Positions 17,307-26,310 of a stretch of DNA of 64,000 nucleotides are shown here, one piece after another (the stretch's first letter is position 1; each line of letters starts with the position of its first letter). The position numbers and the translations under genes are program-made. The notes under the pieces are model-generated. The model worked only from the letters and a program-made list of their open reading frames with translations. It was not told the DNA's origin and ran no database searches. This DNA comes from CBDEGR01 sp965237895 (GTDB lineage: Bacteria; Acidobacteriota; Terriglobia; UBA7540; JAPUME01). The stretch is taken from NCBI GenBank assembly GCA_965237895.1, contig CBDEGR010000002.1, forward strand, positions 248,001 to 312,000, given 5' to 3'.

Positions 17307-18649
17307 GCCCCACCAAAAAACAGATCGATCAAGACCTGCTGCGGCCCCTATTCATGGGCTCGCCCCGGTACTTTCTGGCGGTGGCCTTCTTTGCCGCGAT
17401 CGTGCTCACGGCGCTGGGCGCGTGGGGCTATCAGATCCTTGCCGGGATGGGCGTTGCCGGCATCAACCACCCCATCTTCTGGGGCTTCTACATTACCAAC
17501 TTCGTCTTCTGGATCGGCTTGAGCCACGCCGGGACGTTGATCTCGGCGATCCTACGCATCACGCATGCCCGGTGGCGGCGGCCCGTCACCCGGTGCGCGG
17601 AGGTCCTCACGGTCTTTGCGCTCTCCATCGGCGCCTTGTTTCCCCTGATCCACCTGGGGCGCGTCTGGAAATTCTATTGGCTGCTTCCCTACCCGAACGA
17701 ACGCGGGCTGTGGCCGAATTTCCGCTCGCCGCTGCTGTGGGACGCGATGGCCATCACCACGTACCTTTTGGGCAGCGTCGCCTTTCTGCTGCTGCCGACC
17801 ATTCCCGACTTCGCCTTGATGCGCGATAAGTTCCCCGGCTGGAAGAAAAAAGTCTACGCCGTCCTCGCTCTCGGCTGGCGCGGCACGGCGCAACAGTGGC
17901 ACCGGCTGGAGACGGCCATGAACATTCTGGCTGTGGTCATTATTCCCGTGGCTGTCTCGGTCCACACCGTCGTCTCCTGGGACTTCGCCATGGTGCCCGT
18001 GCCGATGTGGAACACGGCCATCTTCGGCCCCTACTTCGTCTGCGGGGCCATCTTCAGCGGGCTTGCGGCGCTCATCATCGCCATGTTTTTTATTCGCAAG
18101 CTGCTGCATTTGGAACACTATCTTCAGCCGATCCATTTCGACAATTTGGGAAAGCTGCTGCTGACCCTGTCGCTGCTCTGGCTCTACTTCATCTTCGCCG
18201 AGCACCTGACCGCGTGGTACAACAACGAGCCGAGCGAAATGGCCGTCTTCTGGTCCACCATCCGGGGCCGCTATGCGCCGTACTTTTGGACCATGGTCGT
18301 CTGTAACTTCGCCATCCCGTTTCCGATTCTCGCCATCCGCCGATTGCGGACCGTCGGCGGGACCCTGATCGCCTCCTTCACAGTGTTGATCGGAATGTGG
18401 CTTGAGCGGTTTCTGATCATCGTGCCGTCTCTCTCCTACAAACAGATTCCCTACGCCTGGGGGAGCTATCAACCCTCATGGGTGGAGATTACGATTACGG
18501 TGGGAACCTTTGCGGCGATCATTCTGTTCTACCTGCTCTTCGTCAAAGTCGTGCCGATCATTTCCATCTGGGAACTGAAGGGCGGAGAAGAGCAGCCGGC
18601 GCGGGCGGAACGCGCGGAAACTTTTAAGGAGCAAGCGGCAGAGCGCTAG
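17300..18649 (+). CDS. NrfD/PsrC-family quinol-oxidising membrane subunit (ActC-like)
   Basis: 449 residues from ATG 17300, with about ten membrane helices. NrfD-family features include NHPIFWGFYITNFVFWIGLSHAGT near the N-terminus, HLGRVWKFYWLLPYPNERGLWPNFRSPLLWD and a tail domain ISIWELKGGEE. The protein binds quinol in the membrane and hands electrons to the ferredoxin and multihaem subunits. The preceding AT-poor duplication carries a second ATG that is out of frame. Next comes the DUF3341 gene after 6 nt. The order haem, molybdopterin-type, FeS, NrfD and DUF3341 matches the first four subunits of alternative complex III. Confidence 0.92.
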   Translation: MDSPTKKQIDQDLLRPLFMGSPRYFLAVAFFAAIVLTALGAWGYQILAGMGVAGINHPIFWGFYITNFVFWIGLSHAGTLISAILRITHARWRRPVTRCAEVLTVFALSIGALFPLIHLGRVWKFYWLLPYPNERGLWPNFRSPLLWDAMAITTYLLGSVAFLLLPTIPDFALMRDKFPGWKKKVYAVLALGWRGTAQQWHRLETAMNILAVVIIPVAVSVHTVVSWDFAMVPVPMWNTAIFGPYFVCGAIFSGLAALIIAMFFIRKLLHLEHYLQPIHFDNLGKLLLTLSLLWLYFIFAEHLTAWYNNEPSEMAVFWSTIRGRYAPYFWTMVVCNFAIPFPILAIRRLRTVGGTLIASFTVLIGMWLERFLIIVPSLSYKQIPYAWGSYQPSWVEITITVGTFAAIILFYLLFVKVVPIISIWELKGGEEQPARAERAETFKEQAAER

Positions 18650-18655
18650 GAACGC

Positions 18656-19186
18656 ATGGCGATGAAAAACCAGGTAGCCGAAGCCATCTACGGACTCTAC
18701 CCCGACGCCGAGGGCGCCGAAGCCGCCGTGCGGAGGCTGGTGCGGGAAGGGGTGGAGGAAGACGCCATCGAACTGATCTCCCCTGAACCCATCGAAGATC
18801 CCACACTGCTGCAAAAGCGGAAGGTGAGCCGCATGCCGTGGCTGGCGGCGCTGGGAGGGCTTCTAGGCGGGATCGGGGGGACGCTGATGGTCGTCGGCAC
18901 GCAACGCTCCTACCCCATCCCGACGGGAAGAATGCCGATCGTCAGCACGTGGGCGAACGGCGTCGTCATCTTCGAACTCATGATGATGGGAGTGATCATC
19001 ACCACAGTGCTCGTCTTACTTTTCACCGCGCGCCTGTCGGAAAGGAACGGAAAACTCTACGATCCGGCGGTCTCCGAGGGCAAATTCCTGGTGGGTGTTC
19101 TCGCCCCCGCGGACGACGAGCGCCCGCGCCTGGAAACTCTTTTACGTGAAGCGGGAAGCGAAACGATCAAAACCGTCCCCGCCTGA
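18656..19186 (+). CDS. DUF3341 (ActD-like) membrane subunit
   Basis: 176 residues. A ferredoxin-like cytoplasmic part (YGLYPDAEGAEAAVRRLVREGV) is followed by two membrane helices (WLAALGGLLGGIGGTLMVVG and GVVIFELMMMGVIITTVLVLL) and a second small domain ending at the C-terminus. DUF3341 proteins are the ActD subunit of alternative complex III and always lie beside NrfD-type genes. Here the cluster stops after it: the next gene is on the opposite strand, and no monohaem cytochrome (ActE) or ActF, and no cytochrome oxidase, follow in the window. Start ATG 18656 lies 6 nt after the previous stop. Confidence 0.88.
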   Translation: MAMKNQVAEAIYGLYPDAEGAEAAVRRLVREGVEEDAIELISPEPIEDPTLLQKRKVSRMPWLAALGGLLGGIGGTLMVVGTQRSYPIPTGRMPIVSTWANGVVIFELMMMGVIITTVLVLLFTARLSERNGKLYDPAVSEGKFLVGVLAPADDERPRLETLLREAGSETIKTVPA

Positions 19187-19210
19187 CCTCGCCCGTTCGT
19201 TATAGACCTC

Positions 19211-20038
19211 TCAGTTATTCTCCAGCTGCTCCCGGTTCTCGATTCCCGAAAGTGTAGTGGAGATCATTTCGTTCGACATGGCGAACTGCGAGCCGATAAA
19301 GCTCAACTCCGCGCCTCGCTTCCCGCAGAGTTCGGCGGCCTGGCGGGCCGCATCCTTCAGCTCATGAGGAGCCGGGTGCCAGTCCGGCGGGCCGTCTTGA
19401 GTAAGAAGCCCCATCGCCAGCGGACTGGCGTTGATTAAGCCAAGTCCTCGCGCCCGCACTTCCGGGCCCAAGTTGTCCACCAGCGCCGTGTTATAGAGGC
19501 AAGAGTGGCAATAGCTGAGGACGAAATCAATTTCGGTCTTGGCAATCTCCAGCACTTGGGTCAACGCCTTCAACGGATACCCGGAAAAGCCAATGAAGCG
19601 GCACTTGCCCTGCCGCTTCAACTCCTGCATGGCGGGAATCGTCTCTTCCGCTACCTGGCGCAGGTCGCCGAACTCCACATCGTGCGCAATGAGCAGATCG
19701 ACGTAGTCGGTCTGGAGACGGCGGAGACTCTCTTCGATGCTCGTCCGGACACGCTCCGCGGAAAAATCGAAGTCGGCGAAATCGTACCGCCCCAGCTTGG
19801 TCGAAAGTATGATCTTATGGCGGCGGCCCTTGAGCGCCTCGCCCAGCACCGTCTCGCTGCGCGTCAGCCCGTAATACGGCGACGTATCGAAAAAGTTGAT
19901 CACCCGGTCGACGGCGTCTGCGACGGCGCGTTTGCCTTCCGCCTCATCGATCTTTCGGAAGACGTGTCCCAAGGTCGCCGCGCCGAAACCGATGACGGAA
20001 AGCCTCAGGCCCGTCCTGCCGAATTCCCGGTACTCCAT
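19211..20038 (-). CDS. aldo/keto reductase
   Basis: 275 residues from ATG 20038 (MEYREFGRTGLRLS, with GGAGAG 6 nt upstream); a longer frame to 20131 looks non-coding. TIM-barrel NAD(P)H-dependent reductase with the catalytic Asp and Tyr in FFDTSPYYGLTRSE, Lys in LSTKLGRYDF and His in LIAHDVEFGD. LRRLQTDYVDLL is also typical. The closest functional analogues by motif are the L-fucose/D-arabinose-dehydrogenase-like reductases, but the substrate cannot be assigned. It converges on the DUF3341 gene. Cytoplasmic; single-gene unit as far as visible. Confidence 0.9.
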   Translation of the reverse strand: MEYREFGRTGLRLSVIGFGAATLGHVFRKIDEAEGKRAVADAVDRVINFFDTSPYYGLTRSETVLGEALKGRRHKIILSTKLGRYDFADFDFSAERVRTSIEESLRRLQTDYVDLLIAHDVEFGDLRQVAEETIPAMQELKRQGKCRFIGFSGYPLKALTQVLEIAKTEIDFVLSYCHSCLYNTALVDNLGPEVRARGLGLINASPLAMGLLTQDGPPDWHPAPHELKDAARQAAELCGKRGAELSFIGSQFAMSNEMISTTLSGIENREQLENN

Positions 20039-20195
20039 ATACTCTCTCCGTTCCGCAGATATTTTTTTCGGGATTCCATACCGCATTCTATGCGAAATTC
20101 TTTCGATGCGCACCGCCAAATCACTCCGCAACCTCCGGCCCCTCGATTTTCCCCTTCGACCTCACCGGAAATTTCTGTTAAACTAGATCTCTTAT

Positions 20196-20227
20196 AGCTA
20201 TTTTCCCAAAAACACTGGGAAAAAGCT
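20196..20227. repeat. inverted repeat upstream of the DUF5916 gene
   Basis: Arms 20196-20208 and 20216-20227 pair over 12 bp with one bulged A, around a 7-nt A-rich loop. It sits between the divergent aldo/keto reductase and DUF5916 starts. It could be an operator, a leader hairpin or a terminator relic. Confidence 0.5.
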
Positions 20228-20357
20228 CCCATCAAGGGAATCTTCCCGTAACCTTGAGGGAAAAGAAACCGTCTATAAGTAAAAATTCACAGAGGATCAC
20301 TAAAGTATATCAATATCTCCCACCCTTAAAGGAATCGCCCGCGCCGGGGTTGCCGGC

Positions 20358-22643
20358 TTGCTTCTGGCGTGCATGATCCTTCCCCCCGGGGCGCAAGCCG
20401 ACTCCCGCCTCCCCGCTTCCCCTCCCGTGTTGAGGATCCCTCGCCTGGAACGCGCGCCCCTGCTGGAAGACTTTTTGGATATGAAGCCCAACGGGAAGGT
20501 CAAGGGGCGGATGGCGAAGGTCGAAGGTTTCACTCAGTATATGCCGCGAGACGGTGAACCCTCAACCCAGCGCACGGAAGCATATATAGGGTATGACGAG
20601 AAAAACTTTTACGTAGTCTTTATCGCTTTCGACAAGGAGCGGTCCAAAATCCGCGCCCGGATGACACGCCGCGACAACATGTTTAAAGACGATCGGGTGT
20701 CTCTTACTCTAGACACCTACCATGACCGGCGGCGTGCTTATTCGTTCATGTGTAACCCCTTAGGAGTTCAGGGAGACCTCCGGTATGCGGAGGGCGGAGG
20801 GGGGTCCCCTTTCAATCTCGCGTTCAATACGCTCTGGCATTCCCAGGCACAACTGACCCCGGAAGGGTTTGTGGTTTGGATGGCGATTCCCTTCAAGAGC
20901 CTCCGCTTCTCTTCGGCCGCCAAACAGACCTGGGGGATTTACTTCACTCGCTCGATCCAGCGTGGGAATGAAACCGCCTATTGGCCTCGGATCTCAAGCC
21001 GCATCCAGGGCCGCGTCAATCAGGCGGCCACCCTGGTGGGCCTGGAAAACATCTCCCCCGGGCGAAACGTGCAATTGATTCCCTTCGGCTTTTTTCGGTC
21101 ATTCCGCTCCTTGGACAAGGTGGACCCCGACCGTCCCCAATTCATCACGAATAATGCGGAACCCGCCGGTGGCGTGGACGCGAAATTCGTCGTCAAAGAC
21201 AGTTTCGTCGTCGACGTGGCTATCAACCCCGACTTCAGCCAAGTGGAATCCGACGACCCGCAGGTGACCGCCAACCAGCGTTTCGAGGTGTTTTTCCCCG
21301 AGAAGCGCCCTTTCTTCCTGGAGAACGCCAGCTTCTTTCAAACCCCCATCAATTTATCCTTCACCCGCCGCATCGCCGACCCGCAGTTCGGCGTCCGTTT
21401 GACGGGAAAGGCCGGGCCTTACGCCATCGGCGCCCTGATGGCCGACGATCAGTCGCCGGGCAGAGAGGTCCCTTTGGGAGACCCGATTTTCGGAAGGCGC
21501 GCGAAGTTTGGGGTTCTCCGTATCAACCGGGACATCTCCCAAGAGTCCACCATAGGTATGATTTATACGGACCGTGAGTTTTTGGGGAGTTCCAATCGGG
21601 TAGGGGGAGTGGACACCCGCATCAAGCTGAACCGGAACTGGGCCGTCTCGATGCAGGCGGTAACCAGCTCAACTCAATTTCTCGACGGGACCCACACCAG
21701 CGGGTCCGCCTATGACGTGGAAGTCAAGCAGGCTAGCCGTAAAATAGACTTACGTTTCGAATTCAACGACCGGAGTACGGGCTTCGATACCTTGACCGGC
21801 TTTCTACCGGGACGCCGCCGAAGTCGGCGAGTGCGACTGCGGCGCGACATCCGCAACTTCCGACACTTCACACGCTACCGCTTCCGCCCGGAAGGCAAGT
21901 TCTTGATCTCCTGGGGACCTTCCTATTCCATCAATCCCTCCTGGGATCACCAGGGCACCCGCCTCGATTTCCTTTACGGCGGCGGCATGAATTGGGAATT
22001 CATGGGACGGACCTATGCGACATTGTTTTTCGACGGCTCCCGGGAGCGCCTGCGGCCGGTGGACTTCGACAAGCTGACCGTCAGCCAGGACTATGCCGGG
22101 AGCCGCAAGGGGTTCTTCTTCAGATCGGACTACCTCCCTGAGCTCAGCCTGTCAGCGGCATTCTCCATCGGCACCCGCATCAATTTTGTCCCCCCCGAAG
22201 GAGAGGCCCCCACGCTCGCCAACGCCACCAGCACCAATCTTGGAGTGACCCTGAAGCCTCTGACCCCTCTTAGCATTAAGAATACCTACATCCTGGAACG
22301 GCTCACCGACCGCCTTACCCAAGGCAAGACCAGCGTCTTCAACAATCACATCACGCGCTCCAAGTGGAACTGGCAGTTCAGCCGCGAGCTTTCGCTCCGC
22401 GTCATTGTCCAGTACAACACCGTGCTGGCCAACTCATTCGCTACCGATCTGAATACGAAAAAAAACTTCAACGCCGATTTCCTGTTCACCTATCAGGCCA
22501 ATCCCTGGACCGCGCTGTTCATTGGCTATAACGGAAACGCGCAGAACATTGCCCTCGCCGGCAGTGAAGTGATCCGAACCGACAACTTCCTGCACGACGC
22601 CCGGCAGTTCTTCGTCAAATTTTCCTATCTCATCCCCTTCTGA
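20358..22643 (+). CDS. DUF5916 outer-membrane beta-barrel protein
   Basis: About 761 residues. The N-terminal part is a CBM9-like sandwich (YIGYDEKNFYVVFIAFDKE, DDRVSLTLDTYHDRRRAYSFMCNPLG, WMAIPFKSLRF). It is followed by the DUF5916 barrel, with the family hallmark DFSQVESDDPQVTANQRFEVFFPEKRPFFLE and alternating strands to the C-terminus, ending in aromatic KFSYLIPF as outer-membrane barrels do. Function unknown; such proteins are plentiful in Acidobacteriota and Bacteroidota. The start is unresolved. TTG 20358 leaves a signal peptide without its charged end, while upstream codons (TLKGIARAGVAG) complete it. No ATG, GTG or TTG exists back to the stop at 20301; only ATA (20307, 20313), with AGAGGA before it, is available. 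Confidence 0.85.
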   Translation: MLLACMILPPGAQADSRLPASPPVLRIPRLERAPLLEDFLDMKPNGKVKGRMAKVEGFTQYMPRDGEPSTQRTEAYIGYDEKNFYVVFIAFDKERSKIRARMTRRDNMFKDDRVSLTLDTYHDRRRAYSFMCNPLGVQGDLRYAEGGGGSPFNLAFNTLWHSQAQLTPEGFVVWMAIPFKSLRFSSAAKQTWGIYFTRSIQRGNETAYWPRISSRIQGRVNQAATLVGLENISPGRNVQLIPFGFFRSFRSLDKVDPDRPQFITNNAEPAGGVDAKFVVKDSFVVDVAINPDFSQVESDDPQVTANQRFEVFFPEKRPFFLENASFFQTPINLSFTRRIADPQFGVRLTGKAGPYAIGALMADDQSPGREVPLGDPIFGRRAKFGVLRINRDISQESTIGMIYTDREFLGSSNRVGGVDTRIKLNRNWAVSMQAVTSSTQFLDGTHTSGSAYDVEVKQASRKIDLRFEFNDRSTGFDTLTGFLPGRRRSRRVRLRRDIRNFRHFTRYRFRPEGKFLISWGPSYSINPSWDHQGTRLDFLYGGGMNWEFMGRTYATLFFDGSRERLRPVDFDKLTVSQDYAGSRKGFFFRSDYLPELSLSAAFSIGTRINFVPPEGEAPTLANATSTNLGVTLKPLTPLSIKNTYILERLTDRLTQGKTSVFNNHITRSKWNWQFSRELSLRVIVQYNTVLANSFATDLNTKKNFNADFLFTYQANPWTALFIGYNGNAQNIALAGSEVIRTDNFLHDARQFFVKFSYLIPF

Positions 22644-22818
22644 CGGTCTCCCCCTCTTTTGAAGGGAAAACAAGATTCCTCCGTTTCCCTCTTGCTATCG
22701 AAGCCGGTTCAGATAAAAATCGGGTTTTCCTTTTCGTTCTCGCTTTCGTTATGAATCCTTGCGCGGGTATCCGTCGCAGAATTATGGAAGGTGAACCTGC
22801 CGATTCATAAAATTACCG

Positions 22819-24180
22819 ATGACTGATCTGAACACAATGGATGCCGCAATGGAACTCACGCCGGAAGCCTGGCGGCTGCTGATCATCTTCGCTTCTACGA
22901 TCGTCGGCCTGATGATCTTCCCGCGCGCCGGGGGCGCCGTGGTAGTCGTCGGACTTACCGCCACGGCTCTCGCCGAGGTACTTCCTATTGAAGAAGCGCT
23001 TGACGGCTACTCGAATCCTTCCGTTTGGCTCGTGCTGGCCGCTTTTCTGATCTCGCGCGCGTTGATCAAGACCGGCCTTGCCCGCCGTATCGCACTCCTG
23101 TTCGTTCGCTCCTTCGGGGGCACATCGCTCGGACTCAGCTACTCGTTGATCGCCACCGACGTGGTGCTGGCCACCACCATTCCCTCGAACGCTGCGCGCT
23201 GCGGCGGTGTAATACTGCCCATCACGCGCAGCTTGGCCGAGCTCTATAAATCCTATCCCGGCTCTTCGGCTTCGCTACTGGGCAGCTACCTGATGATCGC
23301 CATCTACCAGGGAGACATCATTGCGGCGGCGATGTTTCTGACCGGGCAGGCCAGCAACGTACTGGCCGCGGATTTCGCCGCAGATGTCGCCGGCGTTTCC
23401 ATGAGTTGGGGACGCTGGCTGGTGACGGCCTCGGTCCCGGCGGCGGTTTCGCTGGTCTTGATCCCCCTGCTGCTCCATCGCCTGCATCCCCCCCAGATCA
23501 CGCGTACGCCGGAGGCGGCGGACTTCGCCCGTCGGGAATTGGTGGCCGCGGGTCCGCTGAGCCGTCAGGAGAAGATCGTCCTTTTGGTCTTCGTCCTGGT
23601 CTGCCTTCTTTGGGCCACGGGGTCCTGGCACGGGCTGAAAACGACCACCGTGGCGCTGGTCGGCGTCTGCGGGTTGTTGCTAACCCGCGTGCTGACGTGG
23701 GAAGACGTGGTGAGTGAGAAGCGCGCCTGGGATGTCTTTATCTGGTATGGAGGATTGGTACGGCTGGGAAAAGCCGTCGGCGAAAAGGGGTTGACCGGGA
23801 AACTTGCTCACGAGATCGGCGAAGCCATGCCCGCCTGGGGATGGCTGGCCGTGCTCATTGTCGTCGTACTGATCTACTTCTTCAGCCACTACGGATTCGC
23901 CAGCATCACGGCTCACATCCTGGCAATGTATCCCGTCTTTCTGGCGCTGCTGCTCGCCAGCGGTGTCCCTCCGGCGCTGGGGGCCTTCTTCCTGGTCTTC
24001 TTCGCCAATCTCGACGCCGGACTCACGCACTACGGAACCACACCCGCGCCCATGATCTTCAGCGTAGGGTACCTGAAGCATACGACGTGGTGGAAGCTGG
24101 GATTCTTCTGCGCCCTGGCCAACATCGCCATCTGGTTTACGGTGGGACTCCTCTGGTGGAAACTTCTCGGTCTGTGGTAA
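22819..24180 (+). CDS. DASS-family dicarboxylate/sulfate transporter
   Basis: 453 residues, about eleven membrane segments, matching the divalent anion:Na+ symporter family (2-oxoglutarate/malate translocator, CitT type). Typical features: a first hairpin region followed by NPSVWLVLAAFLISRALIKTGLARRIA, the substrate/sodium motif region ATTIPSNAARCGGVILPI, and a second repeat FFSHYGFASITAHILAMYP with ANLDAGLTHYGTTPAPMIFS. Inner membrane. The substrate is likely a di- or tricarboxylate. ATG 22819 is the first start; the inner ATG at 22834 is equally possible. It has no obvious operon partner. Confidence 0.9.
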   Translation: MTDLNTMDAAMELTPEAWRLLIIFASTIVGLMIFPRAGGAVVVVGLTATALAEVLPIEEALDGYSNPSVWLVLAAFLISRALIKTGLARRIALLFVRSFGGTSLGLSYSLIATDVVLATTIPSNAARCGGVILPITRSLAELYKSYPGSSASLLGSYLMIAIYQGDIIAAAMFLTGQASNVLAADFAADVAGVSMSWGRWLVTASVPAAVSLVLIPLLLHRLHPPQITRTPEAADFARRELVAAGPLSRQEKIVLLVFVLVCLLWATGSWHGLKTTTVALVGVCGLLLTRVLTWEDVVSEKRAWDVFIWYGGLVRLGKAVGEKGLTGKLAHEIGEAMPAWGWLAVLIVVVLIYFFSHYGFASITAHILAMYPVFLALLLASGVPPALGAFFLVFFANLDAGLTHYGTTPAPMIFSVGYLKHTTWWKLGFFCALANIAIWFTVGLLWWKLLGLW

Positions 24181-24234
24181 AAAAGAAGAGCCCTCGATTC
24201 TCGTAATAAATTCATAAAAGGAAAACTTCGAGTG

Positions 24235-24400
24235 ATGCGGCACAGGCCTTTTTGGTTTTTCTGCGCAATCATGCTGCGGAACCTTTCTCTCTAGGCCCGG
24301 CAGGAGTCGCCCGAAAACGACGGCGCGCGAACCATGCAGGCTTATCGGCTCACGGAGGCCCCGGAAATCGACGGCCGCGTGGGCGGCTCGCCCTGGCCCG
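24235..24400 (+). pseudogene. 5' fragment of a second DUF5916-type gene
   Basis: ATG 24235 (AAGGAAAA upstream) starts a signal peptide (RHRPFWFFCAIML). After a one-base shift at the TAG 24292-24294 the frame continues as ARQESPENDGARTMQAYRLTEAPEIDGRVGGSPW. This is the standard opening of DUF5916/CBM9 proteins (xIDGxxxExxW). Homology stops at about 24395, where an unrelated TPR coding sequence begins in another frame. It is a truncated relic. Confidence 0.6.
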
Positions 24401-25373
24401 CACCGTCAATCCCGAGGCCCATGAAGCCTATCTGAAGGGCATGTACTTATACGACAAGCATACGAGAGAGGACAATCCGAGAGCGATTGAGTTCGCCCAG
24501 CAGGCAATCGAAATAGACCCCGGCTACGCTCCGGCCTATGCATTATTGTCCTCCTCTTACTGCGAATTTGGCTCGTTTGTGGGTATTCCCGCTATTCCCG
24601 CGAGTGAGGCAAGAGCGAAAGCACTGGCAGCAGCCATGAAGGCATTGGAAATTGATGACACGCTTTCCGAAGTCCACCTAGCGCTGGGAAGGATCCTAGA
24701 GGTTGAACATTGGGACTGGGCCGGAGCAGAGAGCGAATTCAAGCGAGCTATTGAGCTAAACCCAAACTCTGCCCTTGCCCACCAAGCGTACGCTAATTAC
24801 TTAGGCTATGTGACGGTGAAAGGCCCGGATGCGGCCATCCGGGAGGCGAAGCGTGCCAAGGAACTTGATCCCCTCTCGTTCTGGGGAAACGCACCTGTCG
24901 GCCTGCTCTATGCAAACGCCGGCAAGTACGTCAAAGCGTCGGAAGAATTCCAGAAGTCGCTCAAAATGTATCCGCACAGTGGCATCTTGCATATGGTAAT
25001 AGGTATCGCTCATCGCCGAAATGGAAGATACGATGAGGCCATCGTTGAATTCGAGAAGGCGTTAACTCTCTCTCCTGGCAGCACTGGTCTGGTGGGGGCG
25101 TTGGGCCACGCCTATGCGGTGGCAGGAAAGAGAGCCAAGGCGCTGAAGATACTGGATGATTTGAAGCAGTTGTCGAAGCGAGGCCAGGTCCAAGCAACAA
25201 CAGTGTCAAAAGGCTATGCTGGTCTGGGGCAGAAGGACCAGGCATTTGAATGGCTGGAAAAGGCTTACGAGGAGCATGAAAGGGAACTAGTTAATATAAA
25301 GATAAATTCAGCTTGGGTTAGCTTGCGATCCGACTCCCGGTTCGGCGGCGAGAGCAAGCAAAGCCCGCCTTGA
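24390..25373 (+). pseudogene. 3' fragment of a TPR regulator (CadC- or kinase-TPR type)
   Basis: From NPEAHEAYLKGMYLYDKHT to the stop at 25371-25373 lie about 320 residues of TPR sequence. The repeats (AIEFAQQAIEIDPGYAPAYALLSSSY, AESEFKRAIELNPNSALAHQAYANYL, IVEFEKALTLSPG) and the sensor-type cap match the C-terminal half of winged-helix or Ser/Thr-kinase TPR proteins. The N-terminal effector domain is missing, replaced by the DUF5916 gene fragment in another frame. The usual cap (SDPRFxxLLxxxG) also ends abnormally as SDSRFGGESKQ, hinting at a late frameshift. A start inside the frame (ATG at about 24441) could still yield a bare TPR protein. Codon use is less GC-rich than in neighbours. Confidence 0.65.
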
Positions 25374-25429
25374 CCTTGCTCCCGTCGATTCATTAAGATG
25401 AAAACCTAGGACTTAAAAAAGGATCAACC

Positions 25430-26263
25430 GTGGCCCATCTGACACGCCATGACTTAAAACACGAAGACGATTTTGAGCGGATGGTCCGCCGGACCCGGGA
25501 GATTTTCACCGAGCGCGGGCGGCAGATTCTGACCGGGGTGCTGCTGGGAATCGCCGTCGTAGCCGCCGCCTGGGCCTTTCGCCTTCACGAGCAAACCCAG
25601 GAAGAGCAGGCCGGGTTCGCGCTCAGCCATGCTCTGCGCGTCTACCACGGCTTCGTCGAGGACCCGGAGAATCCCCAGAACACGCCTCCCGACCTCACCT
25701 TCTCCACCGAAGAGGAAAAATACGAACGGGCGCTCGACGAGTTCTCCGAAGTCTTCGCCCAGTACCCGGGCCGCAAGGCCGGCGGTTTTGCGCGGACCTA
25801 CATGGGCCTGTGCCAAGCGCGGCTCGACCGGAAAGAGGATGCGCTGAAGACGCTCGAAGCGGCGGCGCGGAATGCAAACCCGGAGGTCTCCACGCAAGCG
25901 AAGTTCGTCCTGGCCAGAGAGAAGGCGCAGGCCGGGCAGGTCGAAAAGGCACAGGAAATCTACCGAAAACTGATCGAGGAGAAGACGGCGGCCTCGCTGC
26001 ACCCGGTGGCGCAAATGGCGCTCGCCGACACCTACCGCGAATCGAACCCCGAAGAGGCCCGGAAGCTCTATCGGGAGCTTCAAACCCGTTTTCCCGCGCA
26101 GACCGCACTCTTCACCAGCCTTCAATCGCTTCTGGACTTCTTACCCAAGCCGGCTTCGCCGCCCCCATCAGATATCTCACCCCCGGCGGAAACCTCCCCT
26201 GAGGAACAGGACTCTCCCTCTTCTTCCTCCCAGATGGGCGACTCGGGAGCCGGCACGGAGTAA
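25430..26263 (+). CDS. membrane-anchored TPR protein (YfgM/BamD-like)
   Basis: 277 residues from GTG 25430. A charged cytoplasmic N-terminus (HEDDFERMVRRTREIFTERG) precedes one membrane helix (ILTGVLLGIAVVAAAWAF). Periplasmic helical repeats follow (LDEFSEVFAQYPGRKAGGFARTYMGLCQARL, AREKAQAGQVEKAQEIYRKLIEEKT), then a Pro/Ser-rich tail (about 240-277). This matches YfgM, an ancillary SecYEG/periplasmic chaperone partner, in topology and first TPR. The unit is too general to claim the same role. It is followed by dgt after 47 nt, probably on the same transcript. Confidence 0.7.
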   Translation: MAHLTRHDLKHEDDFERMVRRTREIFTERGRQILTGVLLGIAVVAAAWAFRLHEQTQEEQAGFALSHALRVYHGFVEDPENPQNTPPDLTFSTEEEKYERALDEFSEVFAQYPGRKAGGFARTYMGLCQARLDRKEDALKTLEAAARNANPEVSTQAKFVLAREKAQAGQVEKAQEIYRKLIEEKTAASLHPVAQMALADTYRESNPEEARKLYRELQTRFPAQTALFTSLQSLLDFLPKPASPPPSDISPPAETSPEEQDSPSSSSQMGDSGAGTE

Positions 26264-26310
26264 AAAGAGAACCGTGCACTATTGACCCCCGTCGAGGAAT
26301 CGAGGAGCCG

